Shown one piece after another: positions 9,530 to 18,407 of a stretch of DNA of 64,000 bases. How positions within the stretch are numbered: position 1 is the first letter of the stretch; each line of letters starts with the position of its first letter. The DNA is from Marinobacter azerbaijanicus (GTDB taxonomy: Bacteria > Pseudomonadota > Gammaproteobacteria > Pseudomonadales > Oleiphilaceae): positions 1 through 64,000 of the forward strand of contig NZ_JASSVS010000013.1 in assembly GCF_030250645.1 (NCBI RefSeq). The letters are read 5' to 3'. The translations under genes and the position numbers were made by a program. The notes beneath the pieces are model-generated. The model was not told the DNA's origin. It did not search any database and saw only the letters and a program-made list of their open reading frames with translations.

Positions 9530-10369
9530 ATGTACGAATCCTATTTCGGACTGCAGGAAGCACCGTTTGCATTGACGCCCAACACCCGCTACTTCCTTCG
9601 GGCACGCAGCCATAGCGATGCGCTGGAGTTGCTGCTGGTGGCATTGCGTGAGCGTGAGGGTTTTATAAAGATCACCGGCGAAGTTGGCACCGGCAAAACC
9701 CTGTTGTGCCGGTTGCTGCTTAATGAGCTGGAGCAAACCGCCCATACGGCCTACATTCCCAACCCCCATTTGACACCGGATACCCTTTACGAAGCCGTGG
9801 CCGAAGAACTGGGTGTGGATGTAGCGCGTTGCACCAATACCCATCAGATACTCAAGGCGCTGAATGAACGCCTGATTGCGTTGGCCATGGAGCAGAGACA
9901 GGTGGTGCTGGTTATCGATGAAGCTCAGGCCATGCCTGAAGAAACCATTGAGGCATTGCGGCTGCTGACCAACCTGGAAACCGAAAGTACCCGCTTGCTG
10001 CAGGTGGTCCTGTTCGGCCAACCTGAACTGGATGCACTCCTGCAGCGGGATAGCATGCGCCAGCTCCGGCAGCGCATCACCTTCCAGTATCGTCTGGCGC
10101 CCCTGGACCGGGTCTCTGTGGCTCAGTACCTGAGGCATCGCCTGGCCCAGGCCGGCTACAACGGTGGAGACCTGTTTGCACCTTCTGCTCTGCGCCTGAT
10201 CTCCCGCTCCTCCGGCGGCATTCCCCGACTGGTCAATATCATAGCCCACAAGGCCCTGTTATCGGCCTGGGGTCGCGGCGACCGGCAAGTCAGCCGATGG
10301 CACGTGATGCAGGCGATCCGTGATACCGATAGTGCCCGTTTGCCCAACCTGCTGGTGAGGTGGCTATGA
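9530..10369 (+). CDS. mshM: MSHA biogenesis ATPase MshM (ExeA-like)
   Basis: An AAA+ ATPase of 279 residues beginning MYESYFGLQEAPFALTPN, the standard start of ExeA/MshM proteins. That is why the ATG at 9530, one base after the mshL stop, is preferred over an in-frame start inside mshL. Walker A GEVGTGKT lies near residue 50 and the Walker B region VLVIDEAQAM near 130. ExeA homologues help assemble or localise secretins; the role of MshM is inferred from that family. It overlaps mshN by the ATGA arrangement. Confidence 0.88.
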   Translation: MYESYFGLQEAPFALTPNTRYFLRARSHSDALELLLVALREREGFIKITGEVGTGKTLLCRLLLNELEQTAHTAYIPNPHLTPDTLYEAVAEELGVDVARCTNTHQILKALNERLIALAMEQRQVVLVIDEAQAMPEETIEALRLLTNLETESTRLLQVVLFGQPELDALLQRDSMRQLRQRITFQYRLAPLDRVSVAQYLRHRLAQAGYNGGDLFAPSALRLISRSSGGIPRLVNIIAHKALLSAWGRGDRQVSRWHVMQAIRDTDSARLPNLLVRWL

Positions 10370-11463
10370 GCCTGCTTAATGATGCACTGAGAGCAGCGGA
10401 GCAGCGCCAGAACCGGCCAGCGGCCCCAGGTGCCTATGTGGGCGAGCGGCAACAGTCCCACAACAGCCGGCCTTTTCTGCTGGTTGCGGTGGTGGTTCTG
10501 TCGCTTCTCATTGCGATTATGGGGGGGTACTGGATTCTTGCAGGCAGCGCATCACCGGAGCCAATGGTTGTAGAGAGCGAGCCGTCCCCAGCCCAGGCGG
10601 TTCAGAGAGAGGTTGCGGTCATTGATAACGAGAAGCCGGAAGACGAACCAGTGGCAGCACTGGAAGCCGCGCCACAACGTGAGGTGACCGTGCCCGAACC
10701 GAAACAGAAGCCGACACAGGAACCGGAAGCTGCTGAATCTGAAACAAGACAGCCAGAACCGGCCGCATCGCCGGATCCTGTGGCGGAAACCACGGCCAGC
10801 AAGGACACGGCCAAACAGGAAACGAAACCCGTCACGGCTGAGGAATCACAATCTGAAGAGGTGTCGACGGCTGGCGTCAAGCAGGCGCCGGAAACGCCGT
10901 CCGCAACGGATCGCAGTACGGCGAGGGAACTGGAAAGACTGGTGGCCCGGGGCAACATCATCGACGCAGAGCGCCGTCTTGCAGTACTGACACAGAAACA
11001 GACTGCGCCCCGCAGCCGCTATGTGGTCGCCAGGGCGCTCCTGGTGGACGGTCAACAGAATCAGGCCCTGGGCTGGCTGCCCGAGGCCATTGCCTCCCAG
11101 CACCCGAAGTTGCGGTTGTTGAGAGCCAGGGCACAGCATGCCAATAGCGACCTGGCCGCTGCCGTCAATACGCTCAATTCAAACGTGCCGCCAGTTGACA
11201 GTCACGCGGAATACCGGGTGACCCTCGCCACACTGCTGCAGCAGCAGGGAGAAAGTCAGGAGGCCGCCCGCCACTGGGCCGAGCTGATTGCCTGGGATGA
11301 CAGCCAGGCCCCGTGGTGGGTGGGGCTGGCGATTTCACTGGAAGCCCAGGGGGAGCCGGCCGGGGCCGCCAGAGCGTACCGGCAGGCAGCCGAACTACCA
11401 GGGCTGCCCCGTTCGCTGGCGGACTATGTGCGTCAGCGGCTACAGGCATTGCGAGCAGGATGA
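10366..11463 (+). CDS. mshN: MSHA biogenesis protein MshN (TPR protein)
   Basis: A 365-residue protein with N-terminal MSLLNDALRAAEQRQ, a transmembrane helix at about 35-55, a long Pro/Glu/Ala/Thr-rich periplasmic spacer (about 60-175) and C-terminal TPR-like helices (about 180-360). The layout resembles ExeB/GspB-type partners of ExeA, matching its place behind mshM. The ATG at 10366 overlaps the mshM stop as ATGA; a GTG two codons upstream is an alternative. The spacer is low-complexity and probably spans the periplasm. Confidence 0.83.
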   Translation: MSLLNDALRAAEQRQNRPAAPGAYVGERQQSHNSRPFLLVAVVVLSLLIAIMGGYWILAGSASPEPMVVESEPSPAQAVQREVAVIDNEKPEDEPVAALEAAPQREVTVPEPKQKPTQEPEAAESETRQPEPAASPDPVAETTASKDTAKQETKPVTAEESQSEEVSTAGVKQAPETPSATDRSTARELERLVARGNIIDAERRLAVLTQKQTAPRSRYVVARALLVDGQQNQALGWLPEAIASQHPKLRLLRARAQHANSDLAAAVNTLNSNVPPVDSHAEYRVTLATLLQQQGESQEAARHWAELIAWDDSQAPWWVGLAISLEAQGEPAGAARAYRQAAELPGLPRSLADYVRQRLQALRAG

Positions 11464-11466
11464 TTC

Positions 11467-13260
11467 ATGGCTGAAGCAAAGAAAAAAATCCGCATAGGTG
11501 ACCTGCTGGTCCAGAATGATGTCATCACTGAGCAACAGCTGATGACCGCTCTGCGTGAGCAGAAGAATACCGGGCGGAAGCTGGGCCGGACCCTGATCGA
11601 TCTGGGTTATGTGGAAGAAGACAATCTCCTGAACATTCTCTCCCGTCAGCTGGATGTGCCCTTCGTGCAACTGCGCCACTTCCAGTTCAACAACGATCTG
11701 GTCAAGAAGCTGCCGGAAGCCATGGCCCGCCGTTTCCGCAGTATTGTACTGGCTGAGCAAAGCGGTGAACTGCTGGTGGGCATGGCCGACCCCCTGGACA
11801 TCTTCGCCTACGACGAACTGGTTCGGGTGCTGAAACAGCCCATCAAGCAGGCCGTTGTGCGGGAAAGCGAACTGCTGAACACCATCGACCTGGTTTACCG
11901 TCGCACCGACGAAATCGCCTCGCTGGCGGAAGAGCTGGAAGATGAGCTGGGTGATGATGCCTTTGACCTGGCAGACCTCAGCGCCGAATCCGAAAGCGCC
12001 GAAGCCCCTGTGGTGAAGCTTCTGCAGACCCTGTTCGAGGATGCAGTACAGGCCCGCAGCTCCGATATTCACATCGAACCGGACGAGACTGTGGTGCGGA
12101 TTCGTCAGCGGGTGGACGGTGTGCTGCAGGAACAGGTTATGAAGGAGAAGCGGGTGAACTCCGCGCTGGTGCTTCGCCTGAAGCTGATGGCTGGCCTGAA
12201 CATATCCGAGAAACGCATTCCCCAGGACGGTCGCTTCAATGTCCGGGTTAAGGGCCGGAGTATCGACGTGCGGGTGTCCACCATGCCGGTCCAGTACGGC
12301 GAGTCAGTGGTCATGCGCTTGCTGGACCAGAGTCAGGGAATGTTGAACCTGGATGCCACCGGCATGCCGCCAATGCTGCTGGAGAACTTCCGACGCATGA
12401 TCAGGAAGCCCCACGGCATGATCCTGGTTACTGGTCCCACCGGTAGCGGTAAAACCACAACCCTTTACGGGGCACTGACGGAGCTGAACCGCCCGGAAGT
12501 GAAGATCATCACTGCAGAAGATCCGGTGGAATACCGTCTGCCTCGCATCACCCAGGTGCAGGTAAATCCGAAAATTGGCCTGGAATTCGCCAGTGTATTG
12601 CGCGCAGCCCTGCGTCAGGACCCGGACATCATCCTGGTGGGCGAGATGCGCGACCATGAAACGGCGGAGATCGGTTTGCGCGCGGCCATGACCGGTCACC
12701 TGGTGCTTTCCACCCTGCATACAAACGATTCCATCAGCAGCGCCATGCGCCTGATAGATATGGGGGTAGAGCCCTTCCTGGTGGCCAGCTCCCTGCTTGG
12801 CGTTGTGGCCCAACGGCTGGTGCGCAAGGTGTGTGATAACTGTCGGGAGACATACGAACTCACCAGTCAGGAAAAAATATGGCTGGACCAGTTCGATCTT
12901 GACCCGTTGGACCTGGAAGCCGGTTTCGTCCATGGCCGGGGGTGTTACCAGTGCGGCAATAGCGGATACCGGGGCCGGCTGGGTGTCTACGAAATGCTGG
13001 AAATGAATGAGGGCATGCTGGATGCGCTGCGGCGTGAGGACATCTCCGGATTTACCCGCGAAGCCCGCAGGAGCCATCTGTACCGCCCACTTGGAATGTG
13101 TGCCATGGACTTTGCCCTGCAAGGGATTACCACACTGGAAGAAGTGGCCCGGGTGGCCGCCACCTCGGAAGGTGACATTTCCCTGGAAGAGGTGCCCGTT
13201 CTCTCTGAGTCCCAGGGCACCGCTGCGCACCAACCGTCGCCCGGTGAGGGAGGTCTCTGA
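11467..13260 (+). CDS. mshE: MSHA pilus extension ATPase MshE
   Basis: A GspE/PilB-family ATPase of 597 residues that powers pilus extension from the cytoplasmic face. The N-terminal MshEN region has two 24-residue c-di-GMP-binding-type motifs at about 9-32 and 38-61. The second is canonical; the first has Asp18 where the family has Gly. The core has Walker A GPTGSGKTTTLYGAL (about 321), Walker B ILVGEMRDHETAEIG, HLVLSTLHTND, and a zinc-type tetracysteine (CDNC near 457, CYQCG near 495). It lies 3 bp after mshN and abuts mshG. Confidence 0.94.
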   Translation: MAEAKKKIRIGDLLVQNDVITEQQLMTALREQKNTGRKLGRTLIDLGYVEEDNLLNILSRQLDVPFVQLRHFQFNNDLVKKLPEAMARRFRSIVLAEQSGELLVGMADPLDIFAYDELVRVLKQPIKQAVVRESELLNTIDLVYRRTDEIASLAEELEDELGDDAFDLADLSAESESAEAPVVKLLQTLFEDAVQARSSDIHIEPDETVVRIRQRVDGVLQEQVMKEKRVNSALVLRLKLMAGLNISEKRIPQDGRFNVRVKGRSIDVRVSTMPVQYGESVVMRLLDQSQGMLNLDATGMPPMLLENFRRMIRKPHGMILVTGPTGSGKTTTLYGALTELNRPEVKIITAEDPVEYRLPRITQVQVNPKIGLEFASVLRAALRQDPDIILVGEMRDHETAEIGLRAAMTGHLVLSTLHTNDSISSAMRLIDMGVEPFLVASSLLGVVAQRLVRKVCDNCRETYELTSQEKIWLDQFDLDPLDLEAGFVHGRGCYQCGNSGYRGRLGVYEMLEMNEGMLDALRREDISGFTREARRSHLYRPLGMCAMDFALQGITTLEEVARVAATSEGDISLEEVPVLSESQGTAAHQPSPGEGGL

Positions 13261-14489
13261 TGCAGTTCAGTTACCGGGGCAAGGATAATAGAGGGTCCGT
13301 GCAACAGGGCGCGCTGACCGCGCCCAGCGCTGAGGCAGCAGCATCGGAACTCATGCGCCGGGGTATTACGCCACTTTCCATCCGTGCTCAGGAAGAGAGC
13401 GAATCCCTGAGTGAGAAGCTGAACAAACTGCCTGTTTTTCGCAAGAAGATCACCCTGGACGAACTGATTGTTTTCTGCCGCCAGATGCATGCGCTGACCA
13501 AGGCTGGCATTCCGTTGATACGGACCATGCGTGGTCTTGCCGACACGACACGCTCACAGGTGCTCGGTGAGGTGCTGGATGATGTCACCGACCGCCTGGA
13601 AGGTGGCTCCACCATGGCTGCCGCCATGCAGGCGCATCCGAAGGTGTTTTCGGAACTGTTCATCGCGATGATCCACGTAGGTGAGAATACCGGCCAGCTG
13701 GATGACGCATTCAAGCGTCTTTCTGACATTCTTGAACTGGAGCGGGACACCAAGCGCCGTCTCAAACAGGCCATGCGTTACCCCATGTTTGTGGTGATTG
13801 CCCTGTTTGGCGCCCTGATGGTGGTGAATTTCCTGGTTATTCCCAAGTTCGCTTCGGTGTTCAACAAACTGGGGGCAGACCTGCCTTTCCTGACCCAGGT
13901 GCTGGTAGGTACTTCCAATTTCCTGCTGGGCTATTGGTACATCGTGCTTTTCGGTATCGCCGCGACCGTGCTGCTGGTGCGCCAGTGGAAGCAGACCGAG
14001 CAGGGCCAGCTGACGTGGGACCGCTACAAACTGAAAGTGCCCATTATCGGCCCACTGCTGGAGCTGATTACCCTGAGCCGGTTTGCCCGTAACTTCGCCA
14101 GCATGCTGTCGGCGGGCATGCCGGCGACCCATGCACTGACGGTGGTCTCCGATGCCACGGACAATGCCTGGATTTCCATTCACATCAAGGAAATGCGGGC
14201 CGGTATCGAGCGTGGCGAAAGCCTGTTGCGAACGGCAAGGCAAAGCGAAATGTTCACTCCGCTGATTCTTCAGATGATCGCCGTGGGTGAGGAGACCGGC
14301 TCCGTGGATGACATGCTGGTCAATGTGGCCGATTTCTACGATGAAGATGTGGACTACGGGCTGAAGCGGCTGGCGGAGTCCATAGAGCCGATACTGATTG
14401 TGGCCATGGGCATACTGGTTCTGATATTGGCACTGGGCGTGTTCCTGCCCATATGGGATCTGGGGGCTGCGGCCATGGGGCGTGGCTGA
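13260..14489 (+). CDS. mshG: MSHA inner-membrane platform protein MshG
   Basis: A GspF/PilC-family platform protein of 409 residues that sits in the inner membrane and couples MshE to pilin assembly. Two homologous T2SSF helical domains are visible (about 65-190 and 270-395), the first containing ALTKAGIPLIRTMRGLADTT and the second SMLSAGMPATHALTVVSDAT. Hydrophobic spans lie near 170-190, 215-240 and 375-400. The ATG overlaps the mshE stop by one base. Length and motifs are normal for the family. Confidence 0.93.
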   Translation: MQFSYRGKDNRGSVQQGALTAPSAEAAASELMRRGITPLSIRAQEESESLSEKLNKLPVFRKKITLDELIVFCRQMHALTKAGIPLIRTMRGLADTTRSQVLGEVLDDVTDRLEGGSTMAAAMQAHPKVFSELFIAMIHVGENTGQLDDAFKRLSDILELERDTKRRLKQAMRYPMFVVIALFGALMVVNFLVIPKFASVFNKLGADLPFLTQVLVGTSNFLLGYWYIVLFGIAATVLLVRQWKQTEQGQLTWDRYKLKVPIIGPLLELITLSRFARNFASMLSAGMPATHALTVVSDATDNAWISIHIKEMRAGIERGESLLRTARQSEMFTPLILQMIAVGEETGSVDDMLVNVADFYDEDVDYGLKRLAESIEPILIVAMGILVLILALGVFLPIWDLGAAAMGRG

Positions 14490-15077
14490 GTGGTCGGCCA
14501 GAAGTATTCGGCGATGTCGGTGCTCACCAACTCACGTCGACTGAGATTTCTGGTTGCTCTGTGTATCCTCTTTGTCCTCTGGTGGGTACTGCTGGGAGTA
14601 GTGGAAAGAGAAGCGACAAGGGCTGAGCAGGAAGGCACAAGACTGATGCTCAATCAGATCCGGAGTGTGCTGGTGGTAAAAGGCGCGGAAATTCGCCTGA
14701 AAAAAGGGCCTGATTTCAGAGCCTGGGCGGGACGCAATCCCTTCCACTGGTTTGAGTCTGAACCGGCTAGGTATGAGGGAATCTGCCAGCAGGGGCGGCC
14801 GGATCACGGCCAGTGGTGTTTCAGGCCGTTACAGGCCGGTGACAAAGTACACAAAAATGACACGGCAGGCGGGTATGGACAGGTTATATTTCAACCACGC
14901 CAGCCGATAATCATAGGAGAAAGGCAAGGAAGCCGCGACACACCCCTGGCTTGGGTGGTGGCAGTAGAATTCACGGACAGCAACGGCAATGGACGCCTTG
15001 ATGAAGCAGATCTCCAGTCCGGGCTGAAGCTTCAGCCGGTGGAGATGCAGCGTGTAAATGGGCATGCTGATTTTTGA
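14490..15077 (+). CDS. mshF: MshF-like protein (by position)
   Basis: A 195-residue protein with a single N-terminal transmembrane helix (about 18-36, LRFLVALCILFVLWWVLLG) and a periplasmic domain with no motif I recognise. It occupies the mshF slot between mshG and the first pilin gene, as in the Vibrio msh locus. It starts with GTG directly after the mshG stop; the ATG at 14514 is an alternative giving MSVLTNSRRLRF. The function of MshF is poorly defined in general, so the name is positional. Confidence 0.6.
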   Translation: MVGQKYSAMSVLTNSRRLRFLVALCILFVLWWVLLGVVEREATRAEQEGTRLMLNQIRSVLVVKGAEIRLKKGPDFRAWAGRNPFHWFESEPARYEGICQQGRPDHGQWCFRPLQAGDKVHKNDTAGGYGQVIFQPRQPIIIGERQGSRDTPLAWVVAVEFTDSNGNGRLDEADLQSGLKLQPVEMQRVNGHADF

Positions 15078-15102
15078 TAACAAGCCTCAGGGAGGCCGAG
15101 CT

Positions 15103-15621
15103 ATGAAGGCGATAACAACAACCAGGCGCCAGAAACGGGGGTTCACCCTGATCGAACTGGTGGTGGTGATATCCATTCTTGCCATTCTCGCAGCCTTTGC
15201 GCTGCCACGGTTCGCCGAACTGTCGGACGAGGCCCACCGTGCAAGCATACAGGGCACCTCCGGCGCCTACGCCGCTGCTGTCGCACTGGTGCGCGCGCAA
15301 TGGACCGCTCGCGGTGCCGCTGGCGCACAGACCGACCTGCCGGGATTTGGTGAGGAAAATGTGGACGTGAGCGCGGACGGCTGGCCGACGGGCGTAAGCG
15401 GCAATACCGACCCTGCCAGCATCACCGCAGAGGAATGCCGGGACCTGTGGCTGGCCCTGATGCAGTCCAATGCGCCAACCGTGGCGATTAGTGGTGACAC
15501 CACTGATTATACCGCTTCGGCGAGTGGCTCGGTGTGCACCTACGAGTACAACCTGAATGGTGGTACCGACAACATTCAATACGACGCCAGTAATGGCGAA
15601 GTGATCAAAGTCATCAACTGA
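15103..15621 (+). CDS. mshB: MSHA prepilin, probable MshB
   Basis: A type IV prepilin of 172 residues. The leader ends RQKRG and is followed by FTLIELVVVISILAILAAFA, with Glu5 of the mature pilin present, so a prepilin peptidase should cut after that Gly. Two cysteines in the C-terminal half (SITAEECRD and GSVCTYEYN) can form the D-region disulphide. The ATG at 15103, preceded by CAGGGAGGCC, gives a normal leader length. It is called MshB because it precedes a second similar pilin, as in Vibrio; the A/B labels could be exchanged. Confidence 0.75.
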   Translation: MKAITTTRRQKRGFTLIELVVVISILAILAAFALPRFAELSDEAHRASIQGTSGAYAAAVALVRAQWTARGAAGAQTDLPGFGEENVDVSADGWPTGVSGNTDPASITAEECRDLWLALMQSNAPTVAISGDTTDYTASASGSVCTYEYNLNGGTDNIQYDASNGEVIKVIN

Positions 15622-15651
15622 ACACTTATAAAGCGAGAGCAGGAGTAGACC

Positions 15652-16122
15652 ATGAATGTGATGAATCAGATGGCAGCAAGAAAAGAGAAAGGTTTCACCC
15701 TTATCGAACTGGTAATGGTGATTGTGATTTTGGGGATTCTGGCGGCGTTTGCTTTGCCTAGGTTTGCGGATTTTGGAACGGACGCGCGCGAGGCAGCGCT
15801 TGAGGGCGGCATTGGTTCCGTAAAATCTGCGGCGGCAATCGCCCATTCACGTTGGGTTGCAAATGGAAGTGTTGCGAGTCAGCCGGTTGACCTCGATGGT
15901 GCTGCCGGAATAACGATGTCAGCAGAAGGCTATCCAACGAATGACGTCGATGGTATTGGAACTGCTGCACAATTAGATGCAAACGATTTTTCATTCAACG
16001 CTGACGACAATATTGTCTTGGAATCCGCTGAGGATACTGATGGGGACGGCACTGTGGATTGTAACTTTACCTATAATCCTGCCACTGGTGGTGTAACTGC
16101 TCGAGCGACTAGCGATTGCTAG
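15652..16122 (+). CDS. mshA: MSHA major pilin, probable MshA
   Basis: A 156-residue type IV prepilin with leader ending RKEKG and mature start FTLIELVMVIVILGILAAFA. The C-terminal pair of cysteines (VDCNFTYN and the terminal SDC) fits a pilin disulphide loop. It shares ILAAFALPRFA with the upstream pilin but uses clearly more A/T-ending codons, especially from 15860 to 16120. That suggests a different history, such as allelic exchange of the surface-exposed pilin. It is followed by a REP pair rather than tightly by the next gene, consistent with separate expression of the major subunit. Confidence 0.75.
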   Translation: MNVMNQMAARKEKGFTLIELVMVIVILGILAAFALPRFADFGTDAREAALEGGIGSVKSAAAIAHSRWVANGSVASQPVDLDGAAGITMSAEGYPTNDVDGIGTAAQLDANDFSFNADDNIVLESAEDTDGDGTVDCNFTYNPATGGVTARATSDC

Positions 16123-16126
16123 TCTA

Positions 16127-16214
16127 GTAGGTCGGATTAGCGAAAGCGTAATCCGACAAATCTGATCACCGGCCCCGCCCAATGTCGGATTACGCTCACG
16201 CTAATCCGACCTAC
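16127..16214. repeat. Inverted pair of REP palindromes inside the msh operon
   Basis: One REP (GTAGGTCGGATTAGCG...CGTAATCCGACA, 16127-16158) and its inverted partner (16183-16214) are separated by 24 bp. Each is palindromic and the pair can fold into one large stem. They match the pair at 58117-58203 closely. Placement 4 bp after the probable major pilin gene suggests transcript stabilisation or partial termination, which is inference. Confidence 0.9.
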
Positions 16215-16269
16215 GGTGATTCCGTGTTGACGTTTCACCTGGGGGCGGCCGGGTATCCGGGAGAGGGGC

Positions 16270-16731
16270 ATGACAATAAAGAACGCCCCGAGGTCATCGG
16301 GGTTCACACTTGTTGAACTGGTTATGGTCATCATCCTGATCGGGGTTCTCTCCGCCCTGGGTGTTGGCCTGTTTGCCGGCCGTTCTGCCTTTTCTCCCCT
16401 GCTGGCAACCCAGCAACTTGCTTCCGCCACGCTGCTTGTACAACAGGCAGCGCTGGCAGGCAATGTCGCCAATACCCTCACTATTGAACAGGACGGCAGC
16501 AACTTCCGCTTTATCGTCGGCGCCGGAACATCGGCTTCGCGAACTTTCGAGCTGTCCCGGGAGGGTGCCACACTCTCTGCACCGGGCGGTTTGCCGCTCA
16601 CCATTACGTTCAACGCAAATGGTGCGCCGGCTGCCGGAGCAAACCTCGAATTCACCTTCACGGGAGACAGCACCTTTGATACCTGCCTGAGTTCACTGGG
16701 CGCGGTCTACAGGGGGAGCTGTCAACCATGA
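16270..16731 (+). CDS. mshC: MSHA minor pilin MshC
   Basis: A 153-residue prepilin with leader ending RSSG and mature start FTLVELVMVIILIGVLSALG. The rest is a short beta-rich minor-pilin domain with a single late Cys pair (DTCLSSL and SCQP). Minor pilins prime assembly and set tip composition. The order mshA-C-D-O-P-Q supports the name. It overlaps mshD by ATGA. Confidence 0.82.
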   Translation: MTIKNAPRSSGFTLVELVMVIILIGVLSALGVGLFAGRSAFSPLLATQQLASATLLVQQAALAGNVANTLTIEQDGSNFRFIVGAGTSASRTFELSREGATLSAPGGLPLTITFNANGAPAAGANLEFTFTGDSTFDTCLSSLGAVYRGSCQP

Positions 16732-17219
16732 CATGGCTTCAACGAGGCGCAACACTGGTGGAACTGGTGATGACCATTGTGATCATCAGCGTCGCCATTG
16801 CGGGGGTGGTGGGCGCTTTCGCACTGATTTCCGGTCGCAGCGCAGACCCTCTGAACCAGACCCGGGCAGTGGAGCTGGCTCAGTTGTATATGGATGAGAT
16901 CATTTCGAAAAAATACGACGATGCCACACCCCAGGGAGGTTCGCCGAAGTATGCCGGTACCTGCAATATTGGTCCGGAAGGAGGCGAAACCCGGGATTCC
17001 TATGATGATGTGGACGATTACCACAACACCTCGGATTCACCCCCGGAAAGTGCTGAAGCTGTCCTGAACGGTTACAGTGGGTTTGTGGTTGACGTTACGG
17101 TGGTCTGCGCTGGCGACGAGGTGGGTTTGCCGGTGTCGGAAGCCAAGCGCATTGGTCTGGCCATTACTGCACCCGGCGGGCAGGCATTTTCGTTCTCGGC
17201 CTACAGGGCAAACTTCTGA
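16728..17219 (+). CDS. mshD: MSHA minor pilin MshD
   Basis: A 163-residue prepilin-like protein with a very short leader (MTWLQRG) and hydrophobic segment ATLVELVMTIVIISVAIAG. Position 1 after the cleavage Gly is Ala rather than Phe, which prepilin peptidases tolerate; Glu5 is present. LNQTRAVELAQLYMDEIISK is characteristic of MshD proteins. The ATG overlaps the mshC stop and the last base overlaps the mshO start, so the minor-pilin genes are tightly coupled. Confidence 0.85.
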   Translation: MTWLQRGATLVELVMTIVIISVAIAGVVGAFALISGRSADPLNQTRAVELAQLYMDEIISKKYDDATPQGGSPKYAGTCNIGPEGGETRDSYDDVDDYHNTSDSPPESAEAVLNGYSGFVVDVTVVCAGDEVGLPVSEAKRIGLAITAPGGQAFSFSAYRANF

Positions 17220-18004
17220 TGCGTCGCGCGGCGGGTTTTACCCTGGTTGAGCTGGTTATCGTCATTGTGTTGCTGGCTATTGTGGCCACAATCTCGGTGC
17301 AGTTCATTGCCCTGTCCACTCAGGGAGCCATCGATGTAAGCTCGCGCCAGCAAAGGGCGCTTGCCGGGGTGGTGATCAGCGAGCAGGTGACGCGAAGCCT
17401 GAGGGCGGCTTTACCCACTTCTATCCGCACCAATGCTGATGGCTCCTGTATTGAGTGGATGCCCACCAGGGCGGCATCCAACTATCTTGATTTACCGAGA
17501 GGCAGCTCTCCATCCTCTTTTGAAGCTGTGCCATTGCCCGGCGGGCAGGCCGCTTCCGGCAGGGTTGTCGTTTACGGTTACGGCAGCGATGTCTATGACC
17601 TCAGCAGCCCCGGGCCCGTGTCGCCTCCAGCCAGCATGCCTGCGGGCGCCCCCCCGGTAACCGTTACTTTCGACGGTGGAGCCATTCACCGGTTCTCGGC
17701 GAAATCGCCGGAGAAGCGTTTCTATGTGGTTGGTGAGCCGGTTGCCCTTTGCCAGTCTGATCGTTGGCTTTACCGCTATAGTAATTACGGCATCAACCCT
17801 CCGGCTGCATCTGGTCTGCCGTCAAACTATCCAGGGCGGGAAGTGCTTGCTGCCAGCCTTAAAGAAAACTCCCTGGTTTTTGAAGTGACCCCACCCACAC
17901 TTCAACGCGGGGCTGTCGTGTCATTCAGCTTTGTTCTTGAAGACGCCGAAACCGGGGAATCCACCGCCATCAGCCAGGAGGTTCAGATTCGCAATGTGCC
18001 CTGA
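17219..18004 (+). CDS. mshO: MSHA minor pilin MshO
   Basis: A 261-residue PilW-like minor prepilin with leader MRRAAG and mature start FTLVELVIVIVLLAIVATIS. The large C-terminal region after about residue 80 is beta-rich with two cysteines (GSCIEWMP, VALCQSDRW). Its size and place between mshD and mshP match MshO. The ATG overlaps the mshD stop. The mshP start lies inside its last few codons. Confidence 0.85.
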   Translation: MRRAAGFTLVELVIVIVLLAIVATISVQFIALSTQGAIDVSSRQQRALAGVVISEQVTRSLRAALPTSIRTNADGSCIEWMPTRAASNYLDLPRGSSPSSFEAVPLPGGQAASGRVVVYGYGSDVYDLSSPGPVSPPASMPAGAPPVTVTFDGGAIHRFSAKSPEKRFYVVGEPVALCQSDRWLYRYSNYGINPPAASGLPSNYPGREVLAASLKENSLVFEVTPPTLQRGAVVSFSFVLEDAETGESTAISQEVQIRNVP

Positions 18005-18407
18005 TAAACCGCTGAAACGCCATTCTGGTGCGGGCCTGCCTGTTGCCCTGTTCGTTGTGACGGTGCTGGCGTTCCTGGTGCTTGGTATGTCCCAGCTCCA
18101 GCAGAGCAGTGGCGAATCCATCAGCCTTCAGATTCAGTCCCAGCGAGCCTTCTTTGCCGCAGAAAGCGGCGCGCAGGTGGCGGTGCGGGACGTACTGGAT
18201 GCCGATAGCTGCGGCGGCATTAATAGTCCGCTGGACTTTGATGCTGCGGATGGCCTTCAAACCTGTGGCGCAGCGCTGGCCTGTGAATCGGTCACTGCGG
18301 ATATTGGTGGTTCCGGCGGTAATACTGTTTACACCATTACCAGCACCGGTCAATGCGGCGCTGGTGCTGACCAGGCAACGCGGGTAGTGGAGGTACGCGT
18401 ACGATGA
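17994..18407 (+). CDS. mshP: MSHA biogenesis protein MshP
   Basis: A 137-residue PilX-like minor-pilin protein. After a short basic leader (MCPDKPLKRHSG) comes a hydrophobic segment, AGLPVALFVVTVLAFLVLG, that lacks the usual Phe1 and Glu5. A missing Glu5 is typical of some tip or initiator pseudopilins. The ATG at 17994 follows CAGGAGG with normal spacing and sits inside the end of mshO; an earlier in-frame ATG has no comparable site. Cysteines at DADSCGG, LQTCG and LACES suggest disulphides. It overlaps mshQ by 4 bp. Confidence 0.8.
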   Translation: MCPDKPLKRHSGAGLPVALFVVTVLAFLVLGMSQLQQSSGESISLQIQSQRAFFAAESGAQVAVRDVLDADSCGGINSPLDFDAADGLQTCGAALACESVTADIGGSGGNTVYTITSTGQCGAGADQATRVVEVRVR

